64,000 bases of DNA from Solen grandis. Its lineage: Eukaryota > Mollusca > Bivalvia > Adapedonta > Solenidae. The DNA lies in the NCBI GenBank assembly GCA_021229015.1, contig CM037792.1, positions 1 through 64,000 on the forward strand, given 5' to 3'. Under the pieces are notes generated by a model that saw nothing but the letters and a program-made list of their open reading frames with translations, had not been told where the DNA came from and made no database searches. The position numbers and the translations under genes are program-made. Positions 51,000 to 63,480 of this stretch are shown piece after piece (the stretch's first letter is position 1; each line of letters starts with the position of its first letter).

Positions 51000-52456
51000 A
51001 ACGCTTTCCATCTAATACATCGTCCAAAACCCTTTGAAGATGCTCCTCAACAGTCTTACGTCCTGACACAAAGTCGAGGCACAGGTTTTTTAGACTCGCT
51101 GCAGTCTTGTCACCTTCTTCACTCGCTTACGTGGGGGTTCACCATTCAGGTCCTGAAGGAGGGCATTTGAAACAATTGCCTGATCCTTTCTGATGCCATC
51201 TATAGCATCCATACAGAGGATGGTGTGGCCAATCAACTGCTGAAATCCCGTTCCAACTTTCACATAAGTTGTTTGTCCTGCCCCTCGTCTTTTAAAGGGT
51301 AGCCGGGTGAACATTCCACAGGGGAAAGGAGGGTTACAGGGTGGATTCTGCGCATACGCATTGCTGGCATTTTCACTGGCTGTGCTGGAGGAGGCTGGAT
51401 CCTACGATAACCCCCAGAAACATACACACAGTCAAAGTAATCCACTAAGTCCTAAATCCACTGGGTAATGTCCTTCAAATATGTCATTCCTTTTTGCACT
51501 TCATCATAGGTAGAAAGGCAAGCCATCCAGCATTCCACAGAATAATTTCACATTCTCATTTTCCCTTTGTATAACTCAGTTAGCCCCTAGCTGCTGCATT
51601 TTTGCCCCAAATGTACCCCTGTGTCAAGTGGTAGAAACAGCCACGAGATGTCACATGTTGTCCAAATGAGTTTCAGTTGCTCGAAGATAGCCTGCTCATA
51701 GTCAGTGAGGAATGTTAATGGATCGGGACTGAACCCAAATAACTTTCACACGCGTTTACAACACTCTGAAACAATTCCTCAAAACACTTCCTGAGATTTT
51801 CCAGCAGAAATGCATAGACACAAGACACAGCAGTATCTCCTAATGGTGCACGAATCACAAACAACTAAATAGAAAATCGCTGGTGCAGTAAAAATGTTCC
51901 ATCCATGAACCACACTTTTGACCTACACAATGCTGTAAACCTTGCTGGGTTTCCAAATACCACATCCTACTGTTGGAGTCGAAACCACTGTCATGTATCA
52001 GGAATGGAACTGCATCAACACCTCCAGTTTCTTCCATTCTTCTGGAAGATGGAGTTTCCCTGTCGAATCGGGTTCTTTTGGGAGGCTTCCTTTTCTTCTG
52101 TCTACGGATTTTCGTTTGACATATCCATTTCCCGAAGGCATACGTGCTTCAGCAGAACATTCTGTAGAACATCAGCTATAATCGGGCTGGTCGTCCTCTG
52201 TTATGAGGAAAGTTTTCCTTCACATTCATCATGGCCTTGGCTACTTCCACAGCACCATCATCCCTTTCATGACTATGGGGAGTTGTAGAAAGGATTTCTT
52301 TCACCTCAGCATCAGTTGTAGCAGCACCTTTGCATGAATACGCTCGTCTCTTTGAACATTCCCAGCGAATTCTGTTTTTGCCATGTTCTTTTTGGGTGTA
52401 CATGTAACCTTCAAAGCATAACTCAAACCACCTCTCTCATTCTTGATGATGTCCAT
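51000..52456 (-). pseudogene. Degenerate MULE transposase with N-terminal FLYWCH zinc finger
   Basis: The ATG is at 52456, giving MDIIKNERGGLSYAL. A frameshift near 52405 leads into GYMYTQKEHGKNRIRWECSK, RRAYSCKGAATTD and PHSHERDD, a FLYWCH-type C2H2 layout. Further on is RMWYLETQQG, then SKxxxMEHFYCTSDF, matching the 'WFMDGTF' entry of the MULE transposase domain. Later segments read GDTAVSCVYAF and, near 51090-51200, DGIRKDQAIVSNALLQDLNG. Several frameshifts and stops break the frame, so the copy is inactive. Domain names come from motif recall. Confidence 0.7.
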
Positions 52457-53639
52457 GTTTTAGGGTAGGGACAATATAAGAATAAAATCAAAACTTCAAT
52501 TTATAAAGTAGGCAGGGCTATTCATTATCAGTTTGCGAAGTGATAATTCACTTACATACAATTGTACATTGAATTTATATGTAATTAAAATTAAAGAAAG
52601 AACCTTGATCATCAAAAGTTCTAACATCATCAACTGCAAACAACCATACTAAAATGAAAAACATTTTAAAACAAAATTGCTGATTCCAATTAATCTGAGA
52701 AAAATTTGAAAACAAAAACGATCAGGTGTGAAATACTACCTATAAAAACTACTATTGTTATTTTGTTTTACTTAAAAAGGTTTGTAAACAGGGCAATGTG
52801 TCAATGATTTTTAATGATAATCATTGAGTAAAGATTGTTTCTTAATTACTTAATGAATTTCTTTTTTTGTATTTAAAGCTTTTCTTTGATGCAAAGGTGT
52901 AAAAAAATTCTCAAACAGGTGGGATAGCAACCACCCTCTCTAATTATACTGATGAAGCAAAATAATGAATGACAATAATTATTTTCTATAATTAAAGCTA
53001 TGCATATTTCCATGTTTTATAATAAATAAACATGCATATTATAATTTTATTTAATAATTATCTGAGAGAGAGAGGGATGGAGGGGAAGGGATGAAGAAAT
53101 TCAAAAACATTTCTTTTTTTTTTGCATACAGTGAAAAAAAATTCAATTGTTTATCAATGTACATGTTCATTCAATATACACAAGAATCAGTGGTACATAA
53201 ATCTTAATGTATAAATATGTAATATTTTAAAATAGGGCAATTGTCCTCTTTTCATAAAACTCAGGGGCAATCGTCCTAGGGCAGTTGTCCTAGGGGCAGT
53301 TATCCTAAGGGGCTATTGTCCTAAGGGGCATGTCCGTACCCCTTATTTTATAACCGGAAATTAGGAAAATGTCTCGGAAGTGTTAGTGAAAAAATGGTAC
53401 AGTTTTTTTAAATTAAAGTGATTATAAAAACGGTTTTAATCAATACGAGTGCTTATGAGGGGATGAGATGGCAATTATTGCTGTAAAATTACCATCAATT
53501 AAGCAAATCTTGTACCTTAGAAAAAGATACAGGTAAGTTGTGGCGATAAAAATTTTGCCGGCCAAGAATTTGTGATTTTACCTCACATTGATATTGATAC
53601 ATTATATGTGTCTACGGCTATGTTTTTTGTTCTTCAATT

Positions 53640-53711
53640 TACTTCACCAAGCACACTGTTCAAGATAAGCTGTTAGAATCACCGTGCGTCCGTCGTCCCA
53701 AATTTTTTGCT
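53640..53711 (+). repeat. Left part of an older dispersed repeat, split by an insertion
   Basis: Contains ACCGTGCGTCCGTCGTCCCA and ends AATTTTTTGCTTTAA. The repeat appears to resume at 55978 with TTAAACAACCTCACC. Confidence 0.55.
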
Positions 53712-53715
53712 TTAA

Positions 53716-55977
53716 GGTAGCGACATTGGGTAATAACGGGAAAAATGCATCAAAATGGGTTTTTAACGGAATAAAATACTTCACACCTTCTAATGATCTG
53801 TGAAAGCAAAATCCAATAAACTCACTTTAAAATATGCGATTTATGCCCCTGAATAACCAGACCCCCATATAGCCGAAAAAGCAGTCCACTATTTCGATCA
53901 CGTACGTCGAGTAGGCGGGGCTTTCAGAGGCGCCGGTAAGGGGAAAACAGTTTATACGCCAGAAATATTAGTTTGTCGTTTGTCAAATATCTATCATTAC
54001 TATAGCAGCAGGGTTTAAAGTTTATTATCACCTGAAGTAAATATGGGAAATAAAAGAAATCTTTTCAAAATATTTTAAAATACTCAACATCTTAAAGTAT
54101 TTGTCCTTTTATTTGAATATCGAAATGAACTTCATTTTTTTCATTACACTTTATCATACAATTGTTTCCCACGCGGGCCTTTGAGACCCAAAATAGTAAC
54201 AAATTAGAGGGCCCCTTTGTTGTCAACATGTAGCCATTACACTGGGACAAGAAGTCTATTACGTAATATACTAGTGACAGCTGGCCCCGAGTCCAGTAAA
54301 CTGTGTGATATATGCCAAACGGCACACGGTAATAAAAACACACGTGCAGTACACACAGGAAACCATTTTTCAGGACACTGATTAACCCGACCCAGGCAAA
54401 TCAAGTCATAATCTATATAGCCCAAAATTTTTAAACACAAAGTTTTTGTATTTTATTGTTGCAAAATAGTAAACAAAACTTTATATATGCCATTTCGTTT
54501 CAATAAGGTTTTTTTCAGTTAAAAGTATCCCTCCAATGGCTTTATTTTTATAAGCTTTTATTTTCAATTAAATTTACACATACAATTAAAAAAACGACCC
54601 TTATAATTACTTTATTTTAAGAAATCAATCTATTGTTTATAGAAGTTTACAGTTTTGGTATATTGGGTTCGTATATTGCATGTTACAGGGTAAGAAACCG
54701 TTATATGTAAGAAATGATGAACAGTGTGATAAATAAGCAAACCAATCAAAAGTCCGATAAACCCATACTTTTTTGTCGTGAAGATTTTAAAAATCAATAA
54801 AACGACAAAAAAGAAAAATTTGCTTATTATTCAAAGACAGGCGTGACGTCGATTTATGACGTGCGCTATATACGACGTCTGGCATGAGAATAAATAATGG
54901 TTATTTATTATAATCGATTATTTCTAATTAAATTTTGGGGATCTGTACCAGAATGAAGATACAGACTGATGAAACAAAATGTTCCTTAATTTTATTTTTC
55001 ATAGACATTTTGATGCTTTAAACCCTTATTACCCAATGTCGCTACCTTAACCAAACCCAAAATTTTTATCATATTGAAACAGGGATAATACCAAATAATA
55101 AAATACGGTATATGTAATAATAAATGCAAAAAACACATTTCAATCATAACCCTGCCCCTACGACTGCTCGCTTAGGCGGCTTCGTATCCCCTTATTTCCC
55201 TGTGTGGGGGCCCCCTTTTCTCGACACTTTTAAGATAGTCACTGACTTTTTATGTGTTATATGCCGTTGCACTATGACACTAGATGACTTTATGGATGTA
55301 AACCAAAAGTTTAGGGACTTATATGTTCGGGAAAATGTGAATAAAAGGGCGATGTATCAAACTGCTAAACACTGAGCAAAAAAATTTAATTAAGGCTGAA
55401 CAGTTATGCGTAATCCCATTTAATTAGCACATTTTTATCGTTTATCTTTCAAGCTAGTTTTTTCCCCACACTGGAATTAGCTTGTAGTGGGGGTGTTTGG
55501 ACAGTGATTACAAAGTTGATCGTTGTCCGATTTCAAACGTTTTCGTCTGTCGGAAGATCTTTTATCCGTCAGTGACCGTGTCTCAGTTTTTCGACAATTG
55601 TTTTAGTTTTGTTACAATGGGTTATTAATTGACGAGCGGGGTTTCGAAGCGAAAATAAAAGTTAAGTTAAATAACTTTTAACAGAAAATTTTAAAAACGA
55701 AAAATTGAGACACGGATCACTAGTTCATTTGTAAAGATACAGTTTAATACAAAAACGAAGTTATTTAGTGAAAAAATGACTTAGATATCGCTTTCCGAAA
55801 TTTCGAAAAATGTGTGCAGTATGGGGAATAACAAAGTACTAAAATTTTATTTTGTCGACTCTGAGAACAGATATCTTTTACATAAGATAGGGGTATAACT
55901 TTTTTACTAACTATGTTTATACTCAGGTTATTCAAAACCCGTAAATTTGATAGTTGTCCATTACCCAGTACGCTACC
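53716..55977. mobile_element. Non-autonomous TTAA-flanked (piggyBac-like) element
   Basis: The left end is TTAA followed by GGTAGCGACATTGGGTAATA. The right end is TTACCCAGTACGCTACC followed by TTAA. The ends are imperfect inverted repeats and TTAA is duplicated at the borders. Removing the element and one TTAA restores TTTGCTTTAAACAACC. A third terminus (TTATTACCCAATGTCGCTACC plus TTAA) lies inside at 55027-55050. No transposase was recognised; small open frames at 54092-54440 and 55124-55375 have no known motif. Confidence 0.65.
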
Positions 55978-56210
55978 TTAAACAACCTCACCTCTGAAAC
56001 CGCTAGATAGAAATTGATGAAACTTGGCATGGATCATCATTGGGTAAACTTCCCCAAAAGATCCAAAATAAAACTGATCAATGCAAATCTGGTTTTTCCA
56101 TGGCTACCAACAAAATTTAAAACTTAATACTTAAAATAATTATCTCTCTAAAACCAAGTCAGAATTTATTTTCCTTTCGCACAAATGGTCACCTCATGAC
56201 CGTCTACCCA
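55978..56210 (+). repeat. Right part of the split dispersed repeat
   Basis: Begins TTAAACAACCTCACC and continues GAAATTGATGAAACTTGGCA, which I recall as typical of dispersed bivalve repeats. It fades into the low-quality region. Confidence 0.5.
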
Positions 56211-56850
56211 GTATTGCCCTATGAAAAATGCCCCTAGGGGGTTTGGGCAAATTTCCCTTTTTAAAAGCCCTATATAAAAAAAAAATTCAAAATTTCTATT
56301 AACCCCCATTGGTTTAAATAAAAAAAATTGGGCCCCCCCAAAAAGGACCAGATGGCCCCCAAACCCCTTCGCATTTGCCAAAAAAAAGGGCCCAAACCCA
56401 CCCAGTGCGAAATTTTTAGGGTTCCTAGTAATATACCTTTGAAGTTTAAAGCCCTGAGGCGCAAATCCCTTTTCAGATTTACTTGGGGCACATTTTGAAA
56501 AATGGACGGGACGGACGAAAGCAAATCTATATCCCTTTCTTTTTTTTGTAGGGGGGTTTTTAAAAAAAAAAAAAAAGGGGCACTGGGCAAAGGAAAAAAG
56601 AGCACATCAAAAATTTTTTCTAATAAATTTTTTTTAAAAAAAATTTTCTAACAAAAAACAACCAACACAGGTCCCTCAAAACATTTTGGCAAATTAATTG
56701 GCGTAAAAAAAAAGATCGAGACGAGATCTAAACTAAACGTCATTCCCCCAAAACAAGAAATTAAAAATTTTTTTTTTGGTCAAATGGTCGAGGGATAGTT
56801 TTTTTTAAAACCAATTTGGGATAAGGGAAAAAAAAATTTAAACAAATACC

Positions 56851-56925
56851 CCCCCGGTCGCGACATACCTTGTCGTAAACAAGAGGACAATGAGGGCCCC
56901 CATATCGCTCACCTAGTACAACTTT
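56851..56925 (+). mobile_element. SINE head fragment
   Basis: CCCCGGTCGCGACATACC matches the head of the SINE at 27200. The text after it, GAGGACAATGAGGGC and ATCGCTCACCT, resembles another dispersed bivalve repeat. Confidence 0.45.
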
Positions 56926-57029
56926 TCAAAAGGAAACCCAACCTGGTAGAGTTTATCCATAGAACAAATGTCCCAAAAAACTTTTTAAAAAAAACCTGGT
57001 CAGAAGTTCGGGACAAAAAAAATTTTTCC

Positions 57030-57785
57030 ACTTTTTTAAGGAAAATTTTAGCCCCCCCGAAAAGGCGGGCAAATTTTAAAACCCCGCGTCAGGGGGCCAT
57101 TTTTTTTTTTCCCAGATGGGACAATTTTAGCAATTTTGGGTAGAAGGTTACCCAAGGAATGTCTGTAAAACCCTTGTGAAAAATCCCCAATTAAAATTAA
57201 AGGGAGATATTTTTTTTAAGTAGTTTTTAAAATATTCTTTTCTTTCTGTTGCCATGGCAAACATACTTTCAAATGGATCAAATTTTTTTTAGTAACTTTT
57301 TGTGAAGTTTCACTAAAGGGAAACCCATCCAAAGTCAATTTTCATAAAATTCTAGTCCGCGGTTTTTCAAGAAATGTCATTTAAAGTTTTCACATTACAA
57401 AATTGGGCCCAAATTTAAAGTTCCCCGGCCCCTGGCGCCAGGGGGGGTTTTTTTTTTCCCGGATCAGAATAATTTTACCCCCAATCTTGGTACCAGTTTA
57501 CCAAAAAACATCAAATATAAAAACGTAAAAAAAAAAACATTTTGGAAATTTTAAAAAGTGTCTTGAAAGGTTTGGGTGTTTTTTAAAGGGTTTTTTCATA
57601 CTTTTTTTCTTTCCATGAATAAAGTTTTAGAAAATTTTTGTAAAGGTTTCAACCCAAAAAGAAAATCCCTTTCCCAAAAGTTTAATCAAATTTTTTCCAA
57701 AGGGGTTTCAGGGGGAAATTGGTTTAAAGTTTTCACTTTAAAAACTTTCAAAGGGAAAAAAAATGGGCCCCGCCCCTGGCGGCCA

Positions 57786-57816
<31 letters not shown>

Positions 57817-58160
57817 GCGGGATGCGGGGGGGGCGGAAAATTTTTAGCAATCTTGGGTAGAGGGGAAACCCAAAGGGGAACTTTGTGTAAAACATTTTTT
57901 AAAAATTTGGGGCCCCATTGGGCCATTTGTTTTGAAGGGGGGATGTTTTTTAAAAAGTTTTTCTTTTTTTTTTTTCCCAAACTCCGTGGCAACCAGATTT
58001 CTACAGGGATCAATTTTGTGAAGGTTTTCCCCAAAGGATAAATCCCTCCCAAAGGGTTTTTTTAAATTCTGACCCCCCCCAATTTCAGTAAATTTTTAAA
58101 AAGAAAATTTGGGCCCGCCGGCAAGGGGATCCTAGTTTGCCACCTACCCTTAAAAAATTT
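57030..58160 (+). repeat. Tandem array, about four units of about 350 bases
   Basis: A 'GGGCCCCGCC..GGCGGCCA' plus T-run landmark recurs near 57060, 57415, 57770 and 58095. Each of the first three is followed by 'AATTTTAGCAATCTTGGGTA'-like text and then a GTAAAA stretch. Units differ mainly in run lengths. Confidence 0.6.
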
Positions 58161-59521
58161 AATATACTGGTGAAACCGCCCCCTTTCCCCCCTCCCGCCA
58201 GCATAAAAGGATAGTTAAAGGGATTTGGTTTGGCTCTCCGTTAGGATGGACTGGGTGTGGAATCAGGGCACATGCTACGGCGAAAAACGAAAGTGTGACA
58301 GTAGTAAAATCTTCTAAAAAGAAAACCCATCGTTTTCCAAATACTGAAGGGGTTTACGTTTTCCAATTTTTAAAAGTAAAATTCCCAAGGAAAGATCTAC
58401 ATTATCCCAAAATTCATGTATTTTCAGGCAGGGAAAAAATTTAAATCCCTGTCCTTTTTTTGAAAAGGGTCGGATGTACCTCAGTGGTGGAAACAAAGAA
58501 GCTGAGGATGGGGATACGGGTTTTTGAAAGTAAAAGTCTGCACCGGGAAACCCTTTGGGGATGCCGGGGACCCCTTTAAAAAAGTAAGGTCCTTGAAAGG
58601 GCCCGGAAATTGTAAAAACCCTTATTCAAATTTTTTTTTAAAAATTTATCAATTTTTAAAAAAGTTTTTTATTACACCTAAAATTGTATCGGGGATGGGG
58701 TCAATTGGAATTTACTCAATACAAAAAAAAAAAATTTGAGTGGCATTTAAACCCGAAATTTGTATATTTAAAATAATATACACAAAAAAGGGCCCCCACC
58801 ACCCAAAACATATAATCACTCAAACCCTTTTTTTTTTTTGAAAATAAAATAAATCTGAAAAAAGGGTCTTTAAAATGAACAAACTATTAAAAGGCCAAAG
58901 GCGACTGCTAAAACTTTCCCCATGGAAGCATATTTTTTGAAAAACAGGCAAGTATTTTCCATATAAACACTGCCACGAATTTTAGTGTCGTCTATTTTTT
59001 TTTAAATAGGTTTTTAAACTAAACAAAGTCCGGGTTCGGGTTTTTTTTTAAAACGGTTTAATTTTTTATTTGGAAAGGCTTAGAAAGGGCTTTTTTCCCC
59101 AAAAAATTTTTAACATCACATTTTTCCCCCCAATTTAAAGCTCCATTAGTTTTTTTCACCCCCAAAATTTTTATCGATAATTCTTCCCAAAATCGAGAGG
59201 CTAGGGCCTCTTTTCCAATTTTTGGGTTGGGAGCCCTGTGCTTTTTTAGCTTTTTGCATAATATATGAAATTTTAATATAGAAAAAAGTAAAAACGTAAA
59301 CCCGAATAACATTAAAAATTTTTTATAAATTTTAAAAAAACCCCTTTGATACAAAAAATTTTGGGTTTAAATTCCCAAACTATTTTTATTTTTTGAGTTT
59401 GTTGTGATGGAAAAGATGTAACTCTTTAACTGTATATAGACGGTTTTAATAAAAATGAAAATTTTTGGGGATACTGTTTTTAAATATTAAATTGGTTACA
59501 TTTTATGCTGTTTTTTGGCAG

Positions 59522-61093
59522 ATTCGAGGCAAAACCCAAAACAGGTTTTTGAACTTGAATGGACTACATCACTTTGCTCTGTTGCTTTTAGATGGGAAAA
59601 AAACGAAGCGGGAACCATGTTTGGTGGCTTCTTAGCTGTAGGGCCCATTGACAGGTGAAAATTTGAACAATTTTTTCCTTAATCACTAATACTTTTTTGG
59701 CATAAAATTTTTAAATTTCAAATATAAATTTTGCAGTTTTTCCTTTATGTAAGCTATATTGCATTTTTTTCAAGAAATAAATTAATTGGTCCTTTTTTTT
59801 TCTGACATTTTGGGGATCCCCCATGAAACACTGTGATACAAAATTTTTTTTTTATGTGTTCACCAGAAAAACTTTCCCCCTTTGAATTTTTTTTTCCTTT
59901 CAGTATATTTTTTTCTTTCCCTTTTCGGGTTTTTTAAATTAAGTCATTTTTTCCACACCAAGTAATTGTCACCATGTTTTAGATTCTTAAACCCAGAGGT
60001 AACAAGTTTTTCAATCTTTTTTTTTTTTTTTTTTTTTTAAACTTGAATATTGCAGTTTACAAAACCTTTGTAATATGTATCTTCAGGTTGTGACAGAGGG
60101 CCGTGCAGAAAACCACTACCCACCAGGAAAGAAAACAACAACCAAAAGGGAAAAAACCAGGAAAGAAGCCCCGGGGGACAAAAACAGTATGTCATTGTTA
60201 CAACTTTTTAAATTTGTTTTTGATTTTATTTGTTTTTAAATAACGAAGAAATCTTTAAATTTAGGGGAAATTTATTAAAAAAGCTTCAAAATTAATGCCC
60301 TTTTTTATTATTAAAACATTTTTATGGCTTTTTAAACCCTTTTAAGAGCCCTTTTTTTGGGGCTCCCCAAAGGGTGGGTGCAAAAATTTTCTTTAAATTT
60401 TTTGCCCTCTATTTTAAAAAAAATTTAAAAGTGGCACATTTTTTATTTTGAGAAAAAAAAAAAAGGGTAGCAGGGTTTCCCAAATTTTAACTTTCCCAAA
60501 AGAAACCCATGGGCCCTTTGGCCCTTGAAAAAGGCTTGTTTCAGTGTTTGTGCAAATAAAAAAAGCAGTGTGAAAGATATTTACTTTCCAAAGCCATTTT
60601 TTTAGCTAAATTTGACCCCCAAGCTCAGGGGTGAGCTTTTGGCTCCCCTTTTTTTTCCGTCGTAAAGTTTTGTTTTTTCCTTGTTTTTAAAAAAGTGAAG
60701 AAAATCTCCTAAAAACCATAAAAGTTTAATAGTCCCTTCTAAAATTTAAAAAATCATCCCCCCTACGGGGTTAAAAAACCCCTTGTCCCCAAAAAGGTCA
60801 CTTTTTTTTACATGTTTTTCGGAAAAAACTTTGAAAAATCTTCCCAAATGAAACCAATAAAGCCTAGAGCTTAGATTTTTTGGTATGTAGCTTTAAATCT
60901 AATGGCCCTTCTAACAAAGGGTTTTTTAAATCTTTGGCCCTACAGTGATAAAATAAACCCCACACAAAGGGCCCAACATGTTTTGCATTAAAAAACTAAT
61001 TTAAAAATTGCATAATTATAATTTCAGTCGAGGATCAAGTAAACCAAAGGGGAAAATCAAAACTAAACCGCAGACAGGCAGAGACAAAATTTG
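59522..61093 (+). CDS. Possible exons of an unrecognised gene in error-rich sequence
   Basis: Three splice-bounded segments stand out: 59522-59654 (TTGGCAG acceptor, GACAG|gtgaaa donor), 60087-60186 (CTTCAG acceptor, AACA|gtatgt donor) and 61028-61093 (TTTCAG acceptor, ends at TGA). The last reads RGSSKPKGKIKTKPQTGRDK before its stop, a basic C terminus. The middle one reads VVTEGRAENHYPPGKKTTTK. The frame of the first is uncertain. No family is assigned. Confidence 0.3.
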
Positions 61094-62629
61094 AAGTACA
61101 ATAATTGTACGGTTTGCACACTTCTTTAACAAGGTTTTAAAAACCTTGGTATGATTTTTAGGCCCCCCAAATATTGCCCCAATCCCTAAAATTTCAAGGT
61201 AAATAATTTAGCAAAAATTTAATATTTCCCGAAGGGTCCACACAAAAACTAGAAAATAAATCTTTTTAAAGGGAAAGAAGTGCAGGGGGGCAAAAACCCT
61301 TTTAACTTTTGGTCTTGCATTATTTATGAGTTAAAATTTAAACCCCTTATTTTTCAAACCTTTTAAATTTTTAAAGGGAGCGAAACCAAAAAAACAAGAG
61401 AGGAAATAAACCCATGATACTTTATTGATAGAAAAATTTCTATAAAGGAGAAGTCCCGGGGGTACAAGAGCCATAATTCTATTTTCCATAATTTAAGAGT
61501 TTTATTCCCCTTTTGGTTATTTTTTAATTTAAAAAAACCCCTCATAAATAAAAATTAAAATTATTTTTTGTACCAAATTTCAAAAATTAAAAGGAAAACC
61601 CCCCCCCAAATTTCCAAGTGCCTATTTCTTTTTTGTTTTTAAAAGTATAAAATATAGCCCTTTTTGAATTGGGCCCATTTTTTCGGGGACCCAATCCATC
61701 GGTTCTCCCCTGATTCTTTTGGGGGTTTTTCCCATTTTTAACTTTCTTGCCCCAAACCCCCTTACACTTAATTTACACAAAGGTTGATGTTGTTTTACCC
61801 CTAGTTTTTTTTTGGTGCCAATACTTAGAGGTAAAGGTCACAAGGTCAAAATTACACAGGGTCACGAAACTGGAGTTCTATTGACACTAAAGTCTTTAAA
61901 TTTGTTTACCTCCATTTAGAGGGTTCCGAAAATTGTTTTTGATGCCAATCCCCCTTTTCAGAGGTCGGGGCATGAGCTTACATGACATTTAATTAAGGAA
62001 TTTCTTTTTAAAACCATAAAAGCAGCTCTTTTTTTGGGAAAGGGAAAAAGCTTAGGGTTGGTTGACCTTTTATAAATGACTTTGAACACAGGGGTTGGTA
62101 AATATTTACCCCAATTTCCAAAATTTTTTTCCAAAACCTTTTTGAAAAATTTTAAACCCAAAAGAAAATCATTTTCAAGGTTTTGGGCTCCCCTTTTCCC
62201 CTTAAGGAAACCATCCCCCCAAATAATAAAGCCGGGGTAAATCCCAGGGCCCATATGGGGGGGCAAATTTTTTACAAACATTTCTTGTTTAAAAATTTCA
62301 TTCCCAATCCCTTCCCCACTCTATTTAAAGATCACTCCAGAATTTCATAAAAAACCAAAAATTTTAAAAAAAAGCAAATATCTATCGGGCCCCATAATTT
62401 TGTCCAAAACACAAAAAAATTAAAAAAAAAAAAATTTTCTAAAGTTTTTCGAAGAAATATTTAAACACATGTAATCTACGGCTTAATTTTTTTTATCTGA
62501 AACCCAAAAAATCAAAAACGAAATCTCAGTTTCCCCCATGAAATACATAATATTTTAAATACTTTTTTAAATCTTAAGCGAAATTTTTAAACATGTTTCC
62601 CCCACTCTTTTCCCAAAAATTTCAGGGAA

Positions 62630-63480
62630 CAAATTAATAAAAAAAAAACGTTCCTAGGAAGGTGGGGGAATATAGGGGACGGGGGGCAGAACCCCCAAAA
62701 TCCTTTTTTCCCCCATTGACCATTTGAAAAGAGGAAAGAGACATGTTAATTTTGGGCAGGTTCCCGAAAAACGCCCCCCGAAAAAAGGGACAGGGGAAAA
62801 CCCCCAAACACAAAAAGGTTTTTTTCATGGAAAAGTGAAAAAAGGGAAGTTTTGGGACGGGGTACAAGCAGGGGGTGTAATATGACTGAAAAGTGTTCAG
62901 AGGTGATGGGGGCCCCGTAAAAAAAAAGGGGAAAAGCTTAGTAAAGGGTGGGGAACCCCCGGGAAACAAAAATAAGGGAAAGCTGTTTGGGGGAAAAAGA
63001 ATTTTACCAAAATTTTTCTGGACCCCCAGCCCCCAGCTGTGGCCCCCAACCTGTAAAACCCAACGGTTAGACAGGAAGAGCCCGTGGAGACTGTCGGGCC
63101 CGAAAACCCTTTGTTTTGGGGGGTAACAGTGAAATCCCGAACAGTGTGCTATTGAGGGGGAATAGTGGTGGGGCCCATTTAGAACAGTGTGGTGGGGGAG
63201 AAGAATTGGTGTGGGATCCCTCTTCCCTGAGGAAAAGAGTGTTATGCCCCCTTTGCTGCCTACAGAGGGACCAGCGGGCAAAGCTTCTCGAAACATTTTT
63301 CATCAGGCATAAAGGGAGAACAGACAGCATGTGCCCCAGGGGAGCCCCCGGGGATTTTAGGGTCATCCGGACCCCAGAGGAGAGCAAGCTATTTTCCCGT
63401 GCTCTTGGGGAAACTTGGGCCCGGCTTTTGGGGCCAAAAACACCCCTTCAAAAACCAAATAAATTGAAGGGGAAATAAAC
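62630..63480. other. GC-richer stretch with long open frames, unassigned
   Basis: GC content rises clearly compared with the flanks. A minus-strand frame stays open for 220 codons (62634-63296) and a plus-strand frame for 120 (63116-63478). Neither shows a domain I recognise. Overlap of long frames is partly explained by few AT-rich stops. Confidence 0.3.

Larger units (their letters stand above)
50490..53340 (-). mobile_element. MULE-type DNA transposon with tandemly repeated inverted ends
   Basis: The left end has four or five copies of AGGACAACTGCCCCTT-like units at 50492-50567. The right end has the complementary GGGGCAGTTGTCCTAA-like units at about 53234-53333. Between them is a minus-strand transposase remnant. 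No clear 8-10 base target duplication was seen, so the outer limits are approximate. Confidence 0.8.

Noticed and set aside
54092..54440. Two minus-strand frames inside the TTAA element as a transposase
   Set aside because: Too short and without DDE or other transposase motifs; more likely non-coding filler of a non-autonomous element.
57576..58052. Phe/Lys/Gly-rich open frames in the low-quality region
   Set aside because: They are translations of homopolymer runs within a tandem repeat.
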